64,000 nucleotides of DNA from Salvelinus alpinus (lineage: Eukaryota; Chordata; Actinopteri; Salmoniformes; Salmonidae). Positions 13,405 to 26,981 of the stretch are shown in pieces. Every line of letters starts with the position of its first letter. Positions within the stretch are counted from its first letter, which is position 1. The notes beneath the pieces are model-generated. The model saw only the letters and a list, made by a program, of their open reading frames with translations, ran no database searches and was not told the DNA's origin. The stretch spans positions 10,903,305 to 10,967,304 of the forward strand of contig NC_092120.1 in assembly GCF_045679555.1 (NCBI RefSeq). Direction: 5' to 3'. The position numbers and the translations under genes were made by a program.

Positions 13405-13612
13405 GGCTCCAGAGTGGCGCACCGGTCTAAGGCACTGCAGCTCAGTGCAAGAGGCGTTACTGCAGTCCCTGGTTCGAATCCAGGCCTTAATTGGGAGTCC
13501 CATAGGGCGGCGCACAATTGTCCCAGCGTCGTCCGGGTTTGGCCGTCATTGTAAATAAGAATGTGTTATTAACTGACGTGCCTAGTTAAAAGGTTAAATT
13601 AAAAAAATAAAC
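13405..13612 (+). mobile_element. tRNA-derived salmonid SINE, plus orientation
   Basis: The head reads GAGTGGCGCACCGGTCTAAGG (A-box region), then GGTTCGAATCC, a perfect B box. The body has GGGAGTCCCATAGGGCGGCGC and GTCGTCCGGGTTTGGCCG, and the tail AACTGACGTGCCTAGTTAAAAGG ends in A-rich sequence. The same family occurs reversed at 23660. Confidence 0.8.
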
Positions 13613-14423
13613 GCTGAAATTATTGCTGACCACACACCTATCGCTAGCTATTTAAAACGGTTGGATGACTGGGAGTTTCTGTAACAATATGATAAATGGC
13701 ATTAGCCTACTTTACTCGAATATTCCCAGAGTAATTAACCATCCAGTTGTGGTTGAGAAAAACGTGCATGCATAGTGGTGGGCTTTGTGATGTGATGGGA
13801 CGAACATGCCTTGCAAAGTTTAGAATCAATGATGTGTTTAAACCCTGGATGACTAACAGGGGGCGCTGCATTGAACCCTGCGCGCAGCCATCTTGGCACT
13901 CAATTCTAAAACATATTTTGGAAGCTATAAAAATGCATTTATTCATATCTACATTCGTTTTCTATTTTAGACACCTTAATGCATACTTTTAAATTATATT
14001 GTGAGCAAAGACATTTTCCTTAAAGTATTTTTGTTGTTGAGAGTACTGTTACTGTCCCCACTATAACAAACAACAAATAGTTTAATACATGTAATTTTGT
14101 CAGTCCCCGAGTCCCTCAAAACATTTAATTTAAATACTGTAGAATTCCATTCATCCTATAGAGGACTGCTCCTAATCCGGAGTGCCAATATGGCCGAGCG
14201 GTGGCTTCCAAGCCTCTCAATAGCATTACCAATCCAGGCTTTTTATAAATCATTGTCTAGAACTGCCATGACTGACCAACCATAATTACGAAGCATCAAA
14301 TCTCATGAAGGCACATTGTTTACATCGGATTTAGCTATGACTAATCTTATTTTTGGTTGGTGCAACCTAGCATTTTATACCAACTTTATTTTTACACCCA
14401 ACTGGTGCAATCTTCCCCTGGCC

Positions 14424-14577
14424 TGCTGGCCAAGTATTCCATTGGGGTGAAAATGGAACATAATTTCACAGTGGGCCTATAGACAGACATAGGAAGATAA
14501 GACATGTCTAAGTAAGCCATCCACAACTAATATGTAAGAAATACCAATAACAGATAGTTTGAGGCGGCTAGAAAAAA
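14424..14577. repeat. direct repeat copy B (partner at 13112)
   Basis: About 150 bp, the same motif order as copy A and the same strand, diverged by substitutions and small indels. Confidence 0.6.
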
Positions 14578-14579
14578 TA

Positions 14580-17500
14580 ACTACATGGCAAGTATGTAGA
14601 TTGAAAGGGTTTCTAAATATATCCTAACCCACAAAACAAAGATCCATGTTGAAATGAGGAAGTCTCTTGTCAGAGGGCTGAGAGGTGGGTAGGATGAGGC
14701 CATCATTAAAATGTAGAGGCCATAAACTGAGTATGTGTTGTCTTATGCCACAGCCACCCTGCCCTCTCCCATTAGGGCAGCCTGGTTTCTCTACACTGGA
14801 CCATAGGGCACAGTCGTGTTTGTGTAAGCACCGAGTAGCGGGACAAACTCTTCCTGGAAGGCAAACCCCTCCCCCCCCATCTTTCAGCGGTGAGGTTGTC
14901 AAAGTGTGAATCAGTCATACGTGTCCATGTAAAGAAAAATCTAACTAGCCGTTTCCGTAATTTTCCAGGCCCAAAAACAAAGGCCACACCTGTGCTGTTT
15001 TAGTTGGCTACTATTGCAACACTGAAGATGTGGCTTTCAGCTCAACTCTGTTTCCTTTTTTCCACAACAGTGTTACATCACTCAAAATCAACCTGAGTGT
15101 GTTCTTGACCTACATAACTTGAGTTCCAATTTAACTTGAATAAACAAATTAAAACATACCATGGTGTTTCTATTAAGAACCTTAAAATGTTTACATTATG
15201 GAAGTCAAACATTTTTGTTATTCAGAAAAAGGAAATAAATAAGGATTAAGATGAGTGAATCTTTAAAAATAAATGTTTTAAATTAACATCAGGTGTGTAG
15301 GTAATGTTAATCTGCCGAACATCAAGTAGACTTTCTCCGATACCTCATGTCAATTAATCAAGTGCTTTTAATAAAAAATGTTAATTGTGTAATTTAATGG
15401 GCCATTGTCATTGTATAAAAAGATAATAGATGTTCCCTTTCACTTGAAGACACCACATCCTTACATAATGTTACTGTTTGTTTCAAAGTGGGCAATACCT
15501 ACTAGGTGACACAGTTCATTGAAGACTTGTCATTTCAACGGTTTAATAAATCAATAACGTAAATTTTTTACAGAACAGACTAATTTGTATTTTCTCTGAT
15601 ATTTAACATGGTGAATTTAAACCATGCATGTGACAGAAAAGAACATTACAGAATCTTCTCAGAGTAGTCCATTTAAAGTACATTCAAGGGGACAGCGATT
15701 CCTTGAGGGAGAGTTCGTAAATAAATTTTAAAAATCAAAAATCAACAAAAGGAAACCTATGTCAAAGGTCATGTGAAAGAGTTTTGGTGTGTTGGGAATT
15801 TGGGGAAAAAACAGCTGTGTATTCAAGCTGTGGGGTAAAGAGACAAGGCTGTGAAAACAGGAGCATGCGTGCATTCACTGCAAAGTTAAGGGAGGTCTCA
15901 TTTAAGTGTGGTAGGCTACAGGCTATTTCATTCAGCCACATTCTGTGGTTGGATTGACACTTTCTGTCCATTGATAGGCAGAGGGAGATATTTCCAGCCC
16001 TCAACAACTATTATGTCAAGTCCAATCACATCACTAGGAAAGATTAATATGGAACTATGGGTAAAAAAAATATTTAAAAAATAGGTTCAAACATTGTTTT
16101 GTTTTTACAGTCCCTTTTGAATGGACAAAAATATACAACATAAGACAGACGCACATAACCTGCAGTATGTTTGACATCCATAATACCTGTGATGGGATCG
16201 ATGATTAGGTGAAACATGGAATTTGGGTCTGGTTCTGTTTGATTAACATTGACCCAGGGTGTGACAGTTAACAGGCAAACAAGTGAAGTTTAACCAACAC
16301 AAGACAGACAAGTGGGAGGGCAACCTTTCCTGCCAGTCTACCTTAAAAGACAAAACATAGACGCTCAAGCTAAGGCACACAGAAATTCAATATTTACATT
16401 GAATGCTTAAATGATTGTTTTGAAGAACAGTCACGAACACTAGGTAATGTGGAAAAGGTATGTCATGAATGGAGATAAGCGGGAGTAAGAACATGATAGG
16501 ACAACTTAGACAGAGGAAAAGAGGTGGACAGGGAACAAGCAGAATAAGGAGCAAAGAGATGCAGGGAGGGAGAGTGACATCACTCTTAAGAATTGCATCA
16601 GCTGAACAGGACAGAGAAGGCAGGGCAGACATGTGCGAGTCAGCAAGTGATTGGGTGGGACATCCAGTCAGTCACTCCCATGGAAAATAACCTTGACTGT
16701 TGAGCACCAACATGTAATGGACGCACGAGATGCTAAAAATAAATCAAATGAGTTAATTACGGTTGTGGAGGCAGACTACGGACATTGCTACTTTGTCCAC
16801 CAAAATAAACCACTGGTGAATGAGGTGTATGAATTAAGTACTAAATAGTACCAACCTATCCCAGACAAGACATTGATACTGAAAAAAAAATGGCTTTATT
16901 GGTGAAAAACAATCTTCACAAACTCAGCAGTGACATGCCAACCACCTTAAACTGCAGTTTGTTGTTCTCAATTCTTGCATTTGCATATTAACGGCAATAC
17001 GTTTCAAGTAGACAAGATATGCGAGTTGTCATTCACGGCGATGACCGTAAAGGAGGCACAAGCATGAGAAACATTTACACCCGTTTTAGTTCATTGACTT
17101 TAGTTTGTGATTAACACTATACATGACTCAAGTGCATCAAATACATTCCTTGACAAATATTAACATATTATCAAACGTATAAATATTAAAGTAGCAATTC
17201 CTGACCCTTATGGGATGGGAACTAAACATAATTATTTCCTTGCCTGAGTAAAACAAAGAGATAATATACATTTGTTCAAAATTAGACTAAATCAACCCCC
17301 AATCATTTGGCATTATGCTAGGTGCACTTCCTTTTTATGTAAAGGAGCTCCCTTTTTCATCACAGTCATTCTTCCTCTGGCTGGCTGAAATCCAGAGGGC
17401 CCTCAAAAGTCAGTGGCCACTACAACGCACAGCTAGTTTACACAATGCGGCTTTCAAAATAAATACAAACTGAACAAAACAGATTTACAGATCCTCACTA

Positions 17501-17860
17501 CCAAAGACTTACCCATTGTACCTTCAGATAAAAACAGATATTGTTCATTATCAAATATGAAAATATGAATCCAATTAAAATACAAAACAATGTGGTTTTC
17601 ACATTTATAGACTGCACGGGGATCAGGGTCATCTCGACAGTATGGCTAGCCTCAGCGAGTTGCTAGAACAGGATAATTTACCACTGTGACACCCAACTTA
17701 AGGGACCACGCACACCGCACCGAATGTTGATCTGCCTTTCTTTCGGTACGTTTTAGGGACCACCCACTGGTGGACCTCTGACGAAATTTAGCATGATTCT
17801 ACATGTAGAATCGGTTTGCAAATTATGTCCGGCACTCTGTTCAGAGGTGGTAAGTACTCT
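14580..17860. other. intergenic or nagpa downstream region, no gene seen
   Basis: AT-rich and without convincing exons on either strand. On the minus strand an AATAAA lies at 16895-16900 (CACCAATAAAGCCA). It could have ended an ancestral nagpa 3' UTR running from 19965, but this is speculative. Confidence 0.4.
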
Positions 17861-17864
17861 TGGC

Positions 17865-17926
17865 TCGTGGATTCGAACTTTCGGTTACTGGCCCAATGCT
17901 CCAACCGTTAGGCTACCTACCGCCTA
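17865..17926 (-). mobile_element. HpaI-type SINE head fragment
   Basis: On the minus strand GGCGGTAGGTAGCCTAACGG and GTAACCGAAAGTTCGAATCC match the tRNA-like 5' part of the HpaI SINE. The body and tail are missing. Confidence 0.6.
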
Positions 17927-18445
17927 TATGTTCCAGGGTAGTAAGGCCGGGTACCTCTTGTTGGCCATCTAGCTCAGAAGCAGCATAAAACGTCTACAAT
18001 TTACCAAACAAAACCAGTCTCCCAACTCTCCAACAGGCAAATGTATTGAAACAAACATCTACTCAAGCAATCACCTTGATTTGCATTTTGCCTTGCCTGA
18101 AGTTCACTGGTGAGAGTGCAAATGAAATTCCTCCATTCCCTTCATCAGTTCAAGGAAGTGCGAGTTAAGATTGTATAGTTACCTAACACAACAGCATCAC
18201 ACAGTGAGTCATTATCACTGTATAAAGTCCTTTCACTGTTTTTGAGCACAAGTCATTAGCCATCTCAGTGGGACAACCCAACTCCCTAACAGCCTCCAAA
18301 TAGACCACAATCTGGTAACCTGCATGTTAAATACACATGTAAGAACACCATCAAACACATTTCCCATCAAGTGTTCTCCCACAACCTTGTAATATAACCA
18401 CCCCTGGAATGTCTCAGTGAATCCTAACCTTAGTGTGTGATTATA

Positions 18446-19290
<845 letters not shown>

Positions 19291-20529
19291 AACAGGATTG
19301 CAAACATCAGGGTGGCCGACAATAAAAGGACCAGAATCCTCTTCTCTGTTTATGTCCCCTTAAAATACCTATTCTTATAGGGACACATACATCCTAATTT
19401 GTAAACAAATGGTCTACTGTTGATATTAGACACAATCAAATATGTTGGCATATTGTTTCTTTTTTGTCACAAAATCTAGAGTGGAAGACAATAAAAGTAA
19501 TTTAGTATAAAAAAGTACAAAGGGTGAAAGATAAGTTATTTTCTTCCTCCTTTTACTTTATGCCTTTCTTTTCAGGCTGTTTTCTCTTTCTTTACATTCA
19601 CTCTGGATAACGAGCTGGTGAGTGATGAGCCGGAGGGAAAATACAAATAGCCCTCTTTCAAATAGGGGATAGAGTGTGAAACATCGAAGGCCTCGTCAGC
19701 TCTCCCTCCCTCTTTTGGATCCCTCTCTCTGCACTGCACTTCCTCCCTCCAGCTCTGACCTCTTTATGCTCTTCTCTATCCCTGGCACCATCTCTTCCTC
19801 TCCTTTATTGATTGCAACCCATTCTCTATCTAAACCTTTCTCCCCTCCTCTTTACAGTATGTTAGAGAGAGCTTCTCCAGACAGTCCTAACAGGGTAGGC
19901 TCACTCCCACCCGTCCCCCATCACCCTCCCTCAGTGCGGACACGACCACAGTTCATCCTGGGAGTCAGTCCTCCATCTTGAATACTCTTCTGTTGGGCTG
20001 CGACCCTTTCCCTCGGACCCCTGAACCGCACGCACCACCATTGATCTCTGTCAGAGAAACGTAGGAGTTGTCCACGCGGCCGGGGTGGTGAGCCGCTGGC
20101 CCCCGACATCTTGATCAGGTGACCCACCAGGCTGGCCAACAGCAGAGAGGTCAACAGGCCAGTGACGATGAGCAAGCGCTGCCTGAGGAGAGATGAGGGA
20201 TGAGAAGAGAGAACAGGGGAGATGGGAAATGAAAAATGGCGGGCGCTAAGCATTGGAAGTAGTGCATTTGCGGCGTGGAGAGCGCTTGGAAAATGTACAT
20301 ACCCAATCCAAATCCAACCCACTTTTATTATCATAAGAGGATTCATTGATATGTTCCCCAAATAGGAACATTTGTAGGACAATGAGGGAAAATGGGAGGA
20401 GGAATTGAAGAGCAATAAGGGAGAGAAAGATGAGCAATGAATAAACAAACTTGAACCTCCCACTCCAATTGTGGAGAAAAACTCTCCATAGAGCACTTGG
20501 CAGAAACCATAGCAACTCAAAACAATCCC

Positions 20530-21228
20530 TCACTAGCGTATGAAAGGTAAGGGGTTAATAAATGCGTATGGGCCCCTGCACTGTTTGTCCATTCAAATAT
20601 TAGAACATCAAACATAGCAGTGGACACACTGTTAGTCACACAATCGAGGCATAACATTACATATGATTAAATAACTATGAATTTCTGTCAGAGCCAAGCT
20701 GTGAAAAATAGCAAGGTTGTGTTTTGCACAATGTTCTTCTGCATTCATTTACAATAGGAGAGCGACGGAGGGATTCAAAGGAGGGAGCGTGGCTGTGCAT
20801 ACGAGGAGGGCGGTTAGATTGATTTGTAGGTGGTTAACAGCAGGGAGGGGGTTCAGCTGATATGACCTTTGGAACTTACTCAGAGAGAAAAGGCTTGTAT
20901 TTGTGTGTCTCCTCTCTCCATTTTGCAAACATCTGATTGGCAAGACAATGGCCAGCTGTGGAAACAGTGTAAACAGCAATTACAGAAACCACTCTCCATG
21001 TCTAAAGTCTCATCCTAACACACCACTATGATGCTCACAGTACCATACCAACTATAGATGGTCACTTCAGCTTCCTTGTTTGAATGCACTAGCTGTGACT
21101 CTCAGCTTAAATGGAGGACAGAGAAAATGACAAAAATGCAAATAGGATGTAAAAAAAAAAAAACAGCCATCAAAGTACAAATGCGACCATTTGTTATTCC
21201 TCAACATGGCCTCAAGCAAATATAAGCC
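20530..21228. other. nagpa intronic sequence, nothing recognised
   Basis: No exon or repeat family identified apart from a poly(A) run near 21150. Confidence 0.5.
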
Positions 21229-22166
21229 ACTTAACTTTTTACACAGTGTTGTGTTACAGCCTGAATTTTAAACAGATTACAATTAGATGGTCAATGGCCT
21301 ACACACACAATTTCAAAGTGAAATTATGCTTCTTGAAATTGTTACAAATTAAAAATGAAAAGCTGAAATGTCTTGAGTCACTAAGTATTTGACCCCTTTG
21401 TTATGGGAAGCCTAAATAAGTTCAGTAGTAAACATTTGCTTAACAAGTCACATAAGTTGCATGGACTCACTCTGTGCAATAAGTGTTTAACATGAATTTT
21501 GAATGACTACCTCAACCCATACAGATAATTGGTCCCTCAGTTGAGCAGTGAATTTCAAACAGATTCACCCACAAAGACCGGAGAGGTTTTCCAATGCCTC
21601 GCAAAGGGCACGTATTGGTAGGTACATATTGAATATCCCGTTGAGCATGGTGAAGTTATTAATTATACTTTGGATTGCGTATCAATACACCCAGTCTACA
21701 AATATACAGGTGCCTTCCTAAGTTACCGGAGAGGAAGGAAACCGCTAAGGAATTTCACCATGAGACCAATGGTGACTTTAAAACAGTTAAAGATGAATGG
21801 CTGTGATAGGAGAAAACTGAGGATGGATCAACAACATTGTAGTTACTCCACAATACTAACCTAAACGACAGAGTGAAAAGGAAGCCTGTACAGAATAAAA
21901 AATATTCCAAAACATGCATCCTGTTTGCAACATGGCACTAAAGTAATCCTGCAGAAAATGTGGAAAAGCAATTAACTTTTGTATTGAATATAGTTATGTT
22001 TGGGGCAAATCCAATACAACACATTTAGCACCAATCCATTTAAGCATACTTGTGGATGCATGAATTTATTGGTATGCTTGTAATAGTTAAGGACTGGGGG
22101 ACTTTTTCAGGATAAAAAGCACAGGCAAAACCCTGCTTTCCACCAGACAATTTTCTTTCTCAAATA

Positions 22167-23655
22167 TACAATGTCGGTCAAAAGTTTTAGAATTCCTACT
22201 CATTCAAGGGTTTTTCTTTATCTTTTTACTATTTTCTACATTGTAGAATAGTGAAGACATCGAAAGTATGAAGTAACACATACGGAATCATGTAGTAACC
22301 AAAAATAAGTGTTAATTCAAAATATATTTTATATTTGAGATTCTTCAAAATAGCCACCCTTTGCCTTGACTGCCAAGAGCGCGCAAAGCTTTCTCTCAAC
22401 CAGCTTCATGAGGTAGTCACCTGGAATGCATTTCAATTAACAGGTGTGCATGTATAAATTTCATTTGTGGAATTTCTTTCCTTCTTAATGCATTTGAGGC
22501 AATCAGTTGTGTTGTGACAAGGGGGGTATACAGAAGATAGCCCTATTTGGTAAAATACCAAGTCCATATTATGGCAAGAACAGCTCAAATAAGCCAAGAG
22601 AAACGACAGTCCCATCATTACTTTAAGACATGAAGGTCAGTCAATATGGAAAATTTCAAGTGCAGTCGCAAAAACCGTCAAGCGCTATGAGGACTGCCAC
22701 AGGAATGGAAGACCCAGAGTTACCTCTGCGCAGAGGATACATTCATTAGAGTTACCAGCCTCAGAAATTGAAGTCCGAATAAATACTTCAGAGTTCAAGT
22801 AACAGACATCTCAACATCAAGTGTTCAAAGGAGACTGTGAATCAGGGCTTCATGGTCAAATTTCTGCAAAGAAACCATTACTAAAAGGACACCAATAAGA
22901 AGAGAGACTTGCTTGGGCCATTAAACACGAGCAATGGACATTAGACTGGTGAAAATCTGTCCTTTGGTCTGGAGTCCAAATTGGAGATTTTTGGTTCCAA
23001 CCGCCGTGTCTTTGTGAAATGCGGTGTGGGTGAACGGACGATCTCTGCATGTGTATTTTACCACCGTAAAGCATGGGAGGTGGTGTTATGGTGCTTTGCT
23101 GGTGACACTGATTTATTTAGAATTCAAGACACACTTAACCAGCATGGCTACCACAGCGATACTCCATCCCATCTGGTTTGGGCTTAATGGGATTATCATT
23201 TGTTTTTCAACAGGACAATGACACAACACACCTCCAGGCGGTGTAAGGGCTATTTTACCAAGAAGGAGAGTGATGGAGTGCTGCATCAGATGATCTAGCC
23301 TCCACAATCCCCCAACCAAGTTGAGATTGTTGGGATGAGTTGGACCGCAGAGTGAAGGAAAAGCAGCCAACAAGTGCTCAGCATACGTGGGAACTCCTTC
23401 AAGACTATTGGAAAAGCATTCCAGGTGAAGCTGGTTGAGAGAATGCCAAGAGTGTGCAAGCTGTCAAGGCAAAGGGTGGCTATTTGAGGCATCTGAAATA
23501 TATTTTGATTTGTGTGGCACTTTTGGTTACTACATGACTCCGTATGTGTTTTTTCATAGTTTGTCTTCACTATTATTCTACAATGTAGAAAATAGTAAAA
23601 ATAAGGAAAACCCTTGAATGAGTAGGCGTTCTAAAACTTTTGACCGGTAGAGTGA
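22167..23655 (+). mobile_element. second Tc1-like family nested in the first
   Basis: Terminal repeats read TCGGTCAAAAGTTTTAGAAT and, at the other end, CTAAAACTTTTGACCGGTAG, with TTCTACATTGTAGAATA internal to both. The transposase on the plus strand is decayed but recognisable: ATTTTTGGTTCCAACCGCCG, AAAGCATGGGAGGTGGTGTTATGG and CAACAGGACAATGACACAAC keep the family order. Confidence 0.8.
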
Positions 23656-23659
23656 GATA

Positions 23660-23878
23660 TACATATTTTTTCAATTTAACTAGGCAAGTCAGTTAAGAAC
23701 AAAATTCTTATTTACAATGAAGGCCTACCCCGGCCAAACCAGTGGGCCAATTACGCGCCACCCTACGGGACTCCCAATCACGGCCGGATGTGATACACCC
23801 TTGATTCGAGCCAGGGACTGTAGTGACACCTCTTGCACTGAGACGCAGTGTCTTAGACCGCAGCGCCACTCGGAAGAT
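23660..23878 (-). mobile_element. tRNA-derived SINE nested beside the inner Tc1
   Basis: Read on the minus strand: GAGTGGCGCTGCGGTCTAAG, then GGCTCGAATCAAGG as a B-box relic, GGGAGTCCCGTAGGGTGGCG, and a tail TTAACTGACTTGCCTAG. Same family as 13405-13612. It separates the inner Tc1 from the remaining part of the outer one. Confidence 0.8.
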
Positions 23879-24346
23879 GAATTCTCCTTTCAACAGGACA
23901 ATAACCTAAAACACAATGCCAATTCTACACAGGAGTTGCTTATGAAGAAGACTGTGAATGGTCCTGACTTACAGTTGACTTAAATCTAAGGCAAGACCTG
24001 AAAATTGTCATCTAGCAATGATCAACAACCAATTTGACAGAGCTTGAAGGCTTTTGAAATTAAAATGGCAAATGTTGTACAATCCAGGTGTGGAAAGTTT
24101 AGAGACTAAGATGCTTCTACAAAGTATTGACTCACAGGCGTGAATACTTATGTAAATTAAATATTTCTGTATTTAACAAAAACATTTTTGCAAAAATGTC
24201 TAAAAACAAGTTTTCACTTTGCCATTATGGGGGATTGTGTGTAGATGGGTGACCCAAAAAATATATTCAATCCTGTTTGAAGTCAGGCTATAACAACAAA
24301 ATATGGAATAAGTTAAGGGCTATGAATACTTTCTGAAGGCACTGTA

Positions 24347-25518
24347 CATTTACATACTAGTGTAAACAAGGAACATTGCAAACAAGCTATTAAGAAATTA
24401 AACTTGACATATACATATGTAGAGGACTGGGGATTTTTTAGGGTTACTCTAGTTCATGACATACATCCCAACATGACCAGACTAAGCCCCCCACCTCTCT
24501 TTTACAGGGGTCTAAATATTTTAAACTCCTGCACGTGTGCTGTGAGTGGCAGCCAGGCAGTCAGTAGATGGTGAGGGCCAGTCAGCTCATCATCCTGATA
24601 AGGAGCACTGTGCTGGGCTACATTGAGACTGAAAGGGGAGATCAACCTTAGAGGACATGGGATGAAGGACTGCGGGAGGGGGTGAGTTATAACACACGAG
24701 AAAGTGAGAGGGAATGAGTCAGTGTAGTGTTGCGTTGACATGTTCCAACCCCCACACATAAAAACACCACCAACATAGAACTAGAGTAAATAGCAGAGAT
24801 AGTGTGATCCACTATCCACTAGATAAGACATTATTATAAATGTGCATATATAAACCATAACTGGCACACAGATCAGTAGATATGGTAAGATAAATTGACA
24901 TTCCACATGAAAAATGGTTACCGACTCCTCGTGTAACCTATTACCGGCAACTTCAGGAGAGTAATGGTAGAATCTGAAAAAGCCATCAGGAGAGGGATGG
25001 TTGGGTCAGGTTAAGGTTAAGGTTTTTTCTTCTGGTTATCTACATCTCTAGCTCCCGCCAGAGTCATTTGTCTTTTATTTAATCAAACAGTGAGTTTAAA
25101 GTGTCAGACAAGCTCAAAGCATACAGTTGATTTTATCACAATACATAGGATGTGTCTATATGGAAAAATACACTTTTATAAATTTCGAACCAATCGATTG
25201 GTCAAAAGTACAGACAAAGTCGGTCGAACAATATTTTTGGTTGTTGTTGTGGACAGCCCTAGACTACATACAGCCAACTGAAACATATCCTGAATGTTTG
25301 TACCATGTAATGATGGGGAACCAATAAAACAGACACTCATATTTGGGAGAAAACCTATGCTAGCAGGCTTTGAATGAAGTGGTCCACATACTGTACAAGA
25401 CACTTTACAGGACGACAACTATGAAACTATTAGTACTCAGAGATTGAGGTGCAGACATCATGAAGAGGCTTGTAAACCTCTATGCAGTATGTTGTGATCC
25501 ATTTAGTTACTGCAACTA
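24347..25518. other. nagpa intron, nothing clearly recognised
   Basis: The membrane-proximal nagpa exon should lie between 25519 and 20182, but no convincing match was found. A minus-strand frame at 24502-24759 has a weak LTAWLPLT similarity that I do not trust. Confidence 0.4.
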
Positions 25519-26907
25519 CTAGTGCTCAAAGCAGGCGCGGGTGTTACGGGTGGTCCCATGTATGCGGTGGTTCTTCTCTCCCTGGAACAGGGCGTTGCAG
25601 CTTCCTGTGACCGGGTCACATGGGCACATGTCCTTGCACTGGCACTCCTGCCCACAGTCCAGCCCGTACAAACCCAGGGGATACTCTGAGGGGAACACAA
25701 GAAGGGATGTAAGAGACGCCAAGGAAACAGGATGAGATGTCACTGGAAAATACAATAAAGCTTTAAAGTTAAGAAACTTCCTTCCTGAAAACCACTGCTC
25801 TAGCGTGCAACATCAGGGGTTAGTACCAATATTTTGGTTTCCTAGACCTTAGGGATTTGAAGATACTGTTCACAATATGTAATTGTCACATATATAAACA
25901 AGTTCATAATACATGGGAACTACAGCATTGATGTACATGAAGAGTGAAAAGGCTCTGACAGACAATAAGACTACAACAATAGCTTCATTTAATCTCCAAA
26001 GCAAAAGGTATTCAGTCCAGGATTTGGGCATCAGAGGACCAAGGAAGTGATGTAACGTAGGCTTAGCATATTAGGGCTAATGCGTTCCAGCTGTTCATTC
26101 AGAGATTTGGAGAGAGACTATTGGCAGAAGTCGTACAGAGAGGGAATGTTCTAGTCGGACCACTGGGAAAGCTTTGGTTGATCACCGTTATCCTTGTGAG
26201 ACTGGGAATAAGGCATAACATTGGAAGTGCTCCAAGGTGCTATTATTGAAACAGGTGAGGGAATGTCGGGGAATGGGAAAGAGAAATTAGAGATTGAGAG
26301 GGGATTACGAATTTGCTTTGGAGGATCATAAAAGGTTGTTAGGTGTACACCAATCAAGCAGGGTTACACACTTATCCTGCCACACTACTATAGCAGTACA
26401 CACACCCATGTATAAACACACCTTGTTCACAGGATTCGCCATGGAAACCAATGGGGCAGCTGCAGCCACCGTGAACAGTGTCACACGAGCCCCCGTTAGT
26501 GCAGCTGTCACCATAGAAACCCAAATCACACACTTAGAGATACAATAAGTTAAGACACAAGTAAGCTGTTATCGGTGGACGGTCAGATACTGTAGATTTT
26601 GGAGGGAGTATTACAGGATATGAGGACATGACCTCACTGTATACAGTATTAGGTAGGATACAGGTTTGGTCAGGAAAGTAAGGAGTGATTTATAGGACCA
26701 TGGGGTTGGGAGAGGGTGCAGTGAGTGAAAGAAAATGTGAGGGCTAGGAGGTGTTAAAGTACTGCCCTGGAATGTGGAAGTTATAACTACCAACCGTAAT
26801 TGCCAAAGCTCGACAGAGCACATTCTTCACAAATCATAGGGTCCTGGGGACAAGCAAAATGTTTCACACCAGGAGAAATTACAGACTTGTTGTGTAAACA
26901 AACCAAG

Positions 26908-26910
<3 letters not shown>

Positions 26911-26979
<69 letters not shown>
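26911..26979. repeat. (AG)n microsatellite
   Basis: About 34 uninterrupted AG units within the nagpa intron between 26991 and 26824. It begins about 10 bp past the donor. Confidence 0.98.

Positions 26980-26981
<2 letters not shown>

Larger units (their letters stand above)
21229..24346 (+). mobile_element. Tc1-like element interrupted by a second Tc1 and a SINE
   Basis: The right end is CTTTCTGAAGGCACTGTA, and the left side begins inside the matching terminal repeat (GTTGTGTTACAGCCTGAATTT), so the outermost bases are lost. The same family lies reversed at 34914-36420. Transposase remnants on the plus strand include TTTCAACAGGACAATAACC near the second catalytic Asp, with no long frame. The interior is broken by inserts at 22167-23655 and 23660-23878. 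Confidence 0.8.

Noticed and set aside
13405-13480. possible tRNA gene with a perfect B box
   Set aside because: It is the head of a SINE; the cloverleaf is incomplete and the SINE body follows directly.
19921-20520. 199-codon minus-strand frame
   Set aside because: It contains the nagpa membrane helix, but begins in intron and continues past the homologous end in the wrong frame, so it is not a separate gene.
24502-24759. minus-strand LTAWLPLT stretch, similar to the start of the human NAGPA membrane segment
   Set aside because: The match is short, lacks splice sites in phase and is not followed by a helix.
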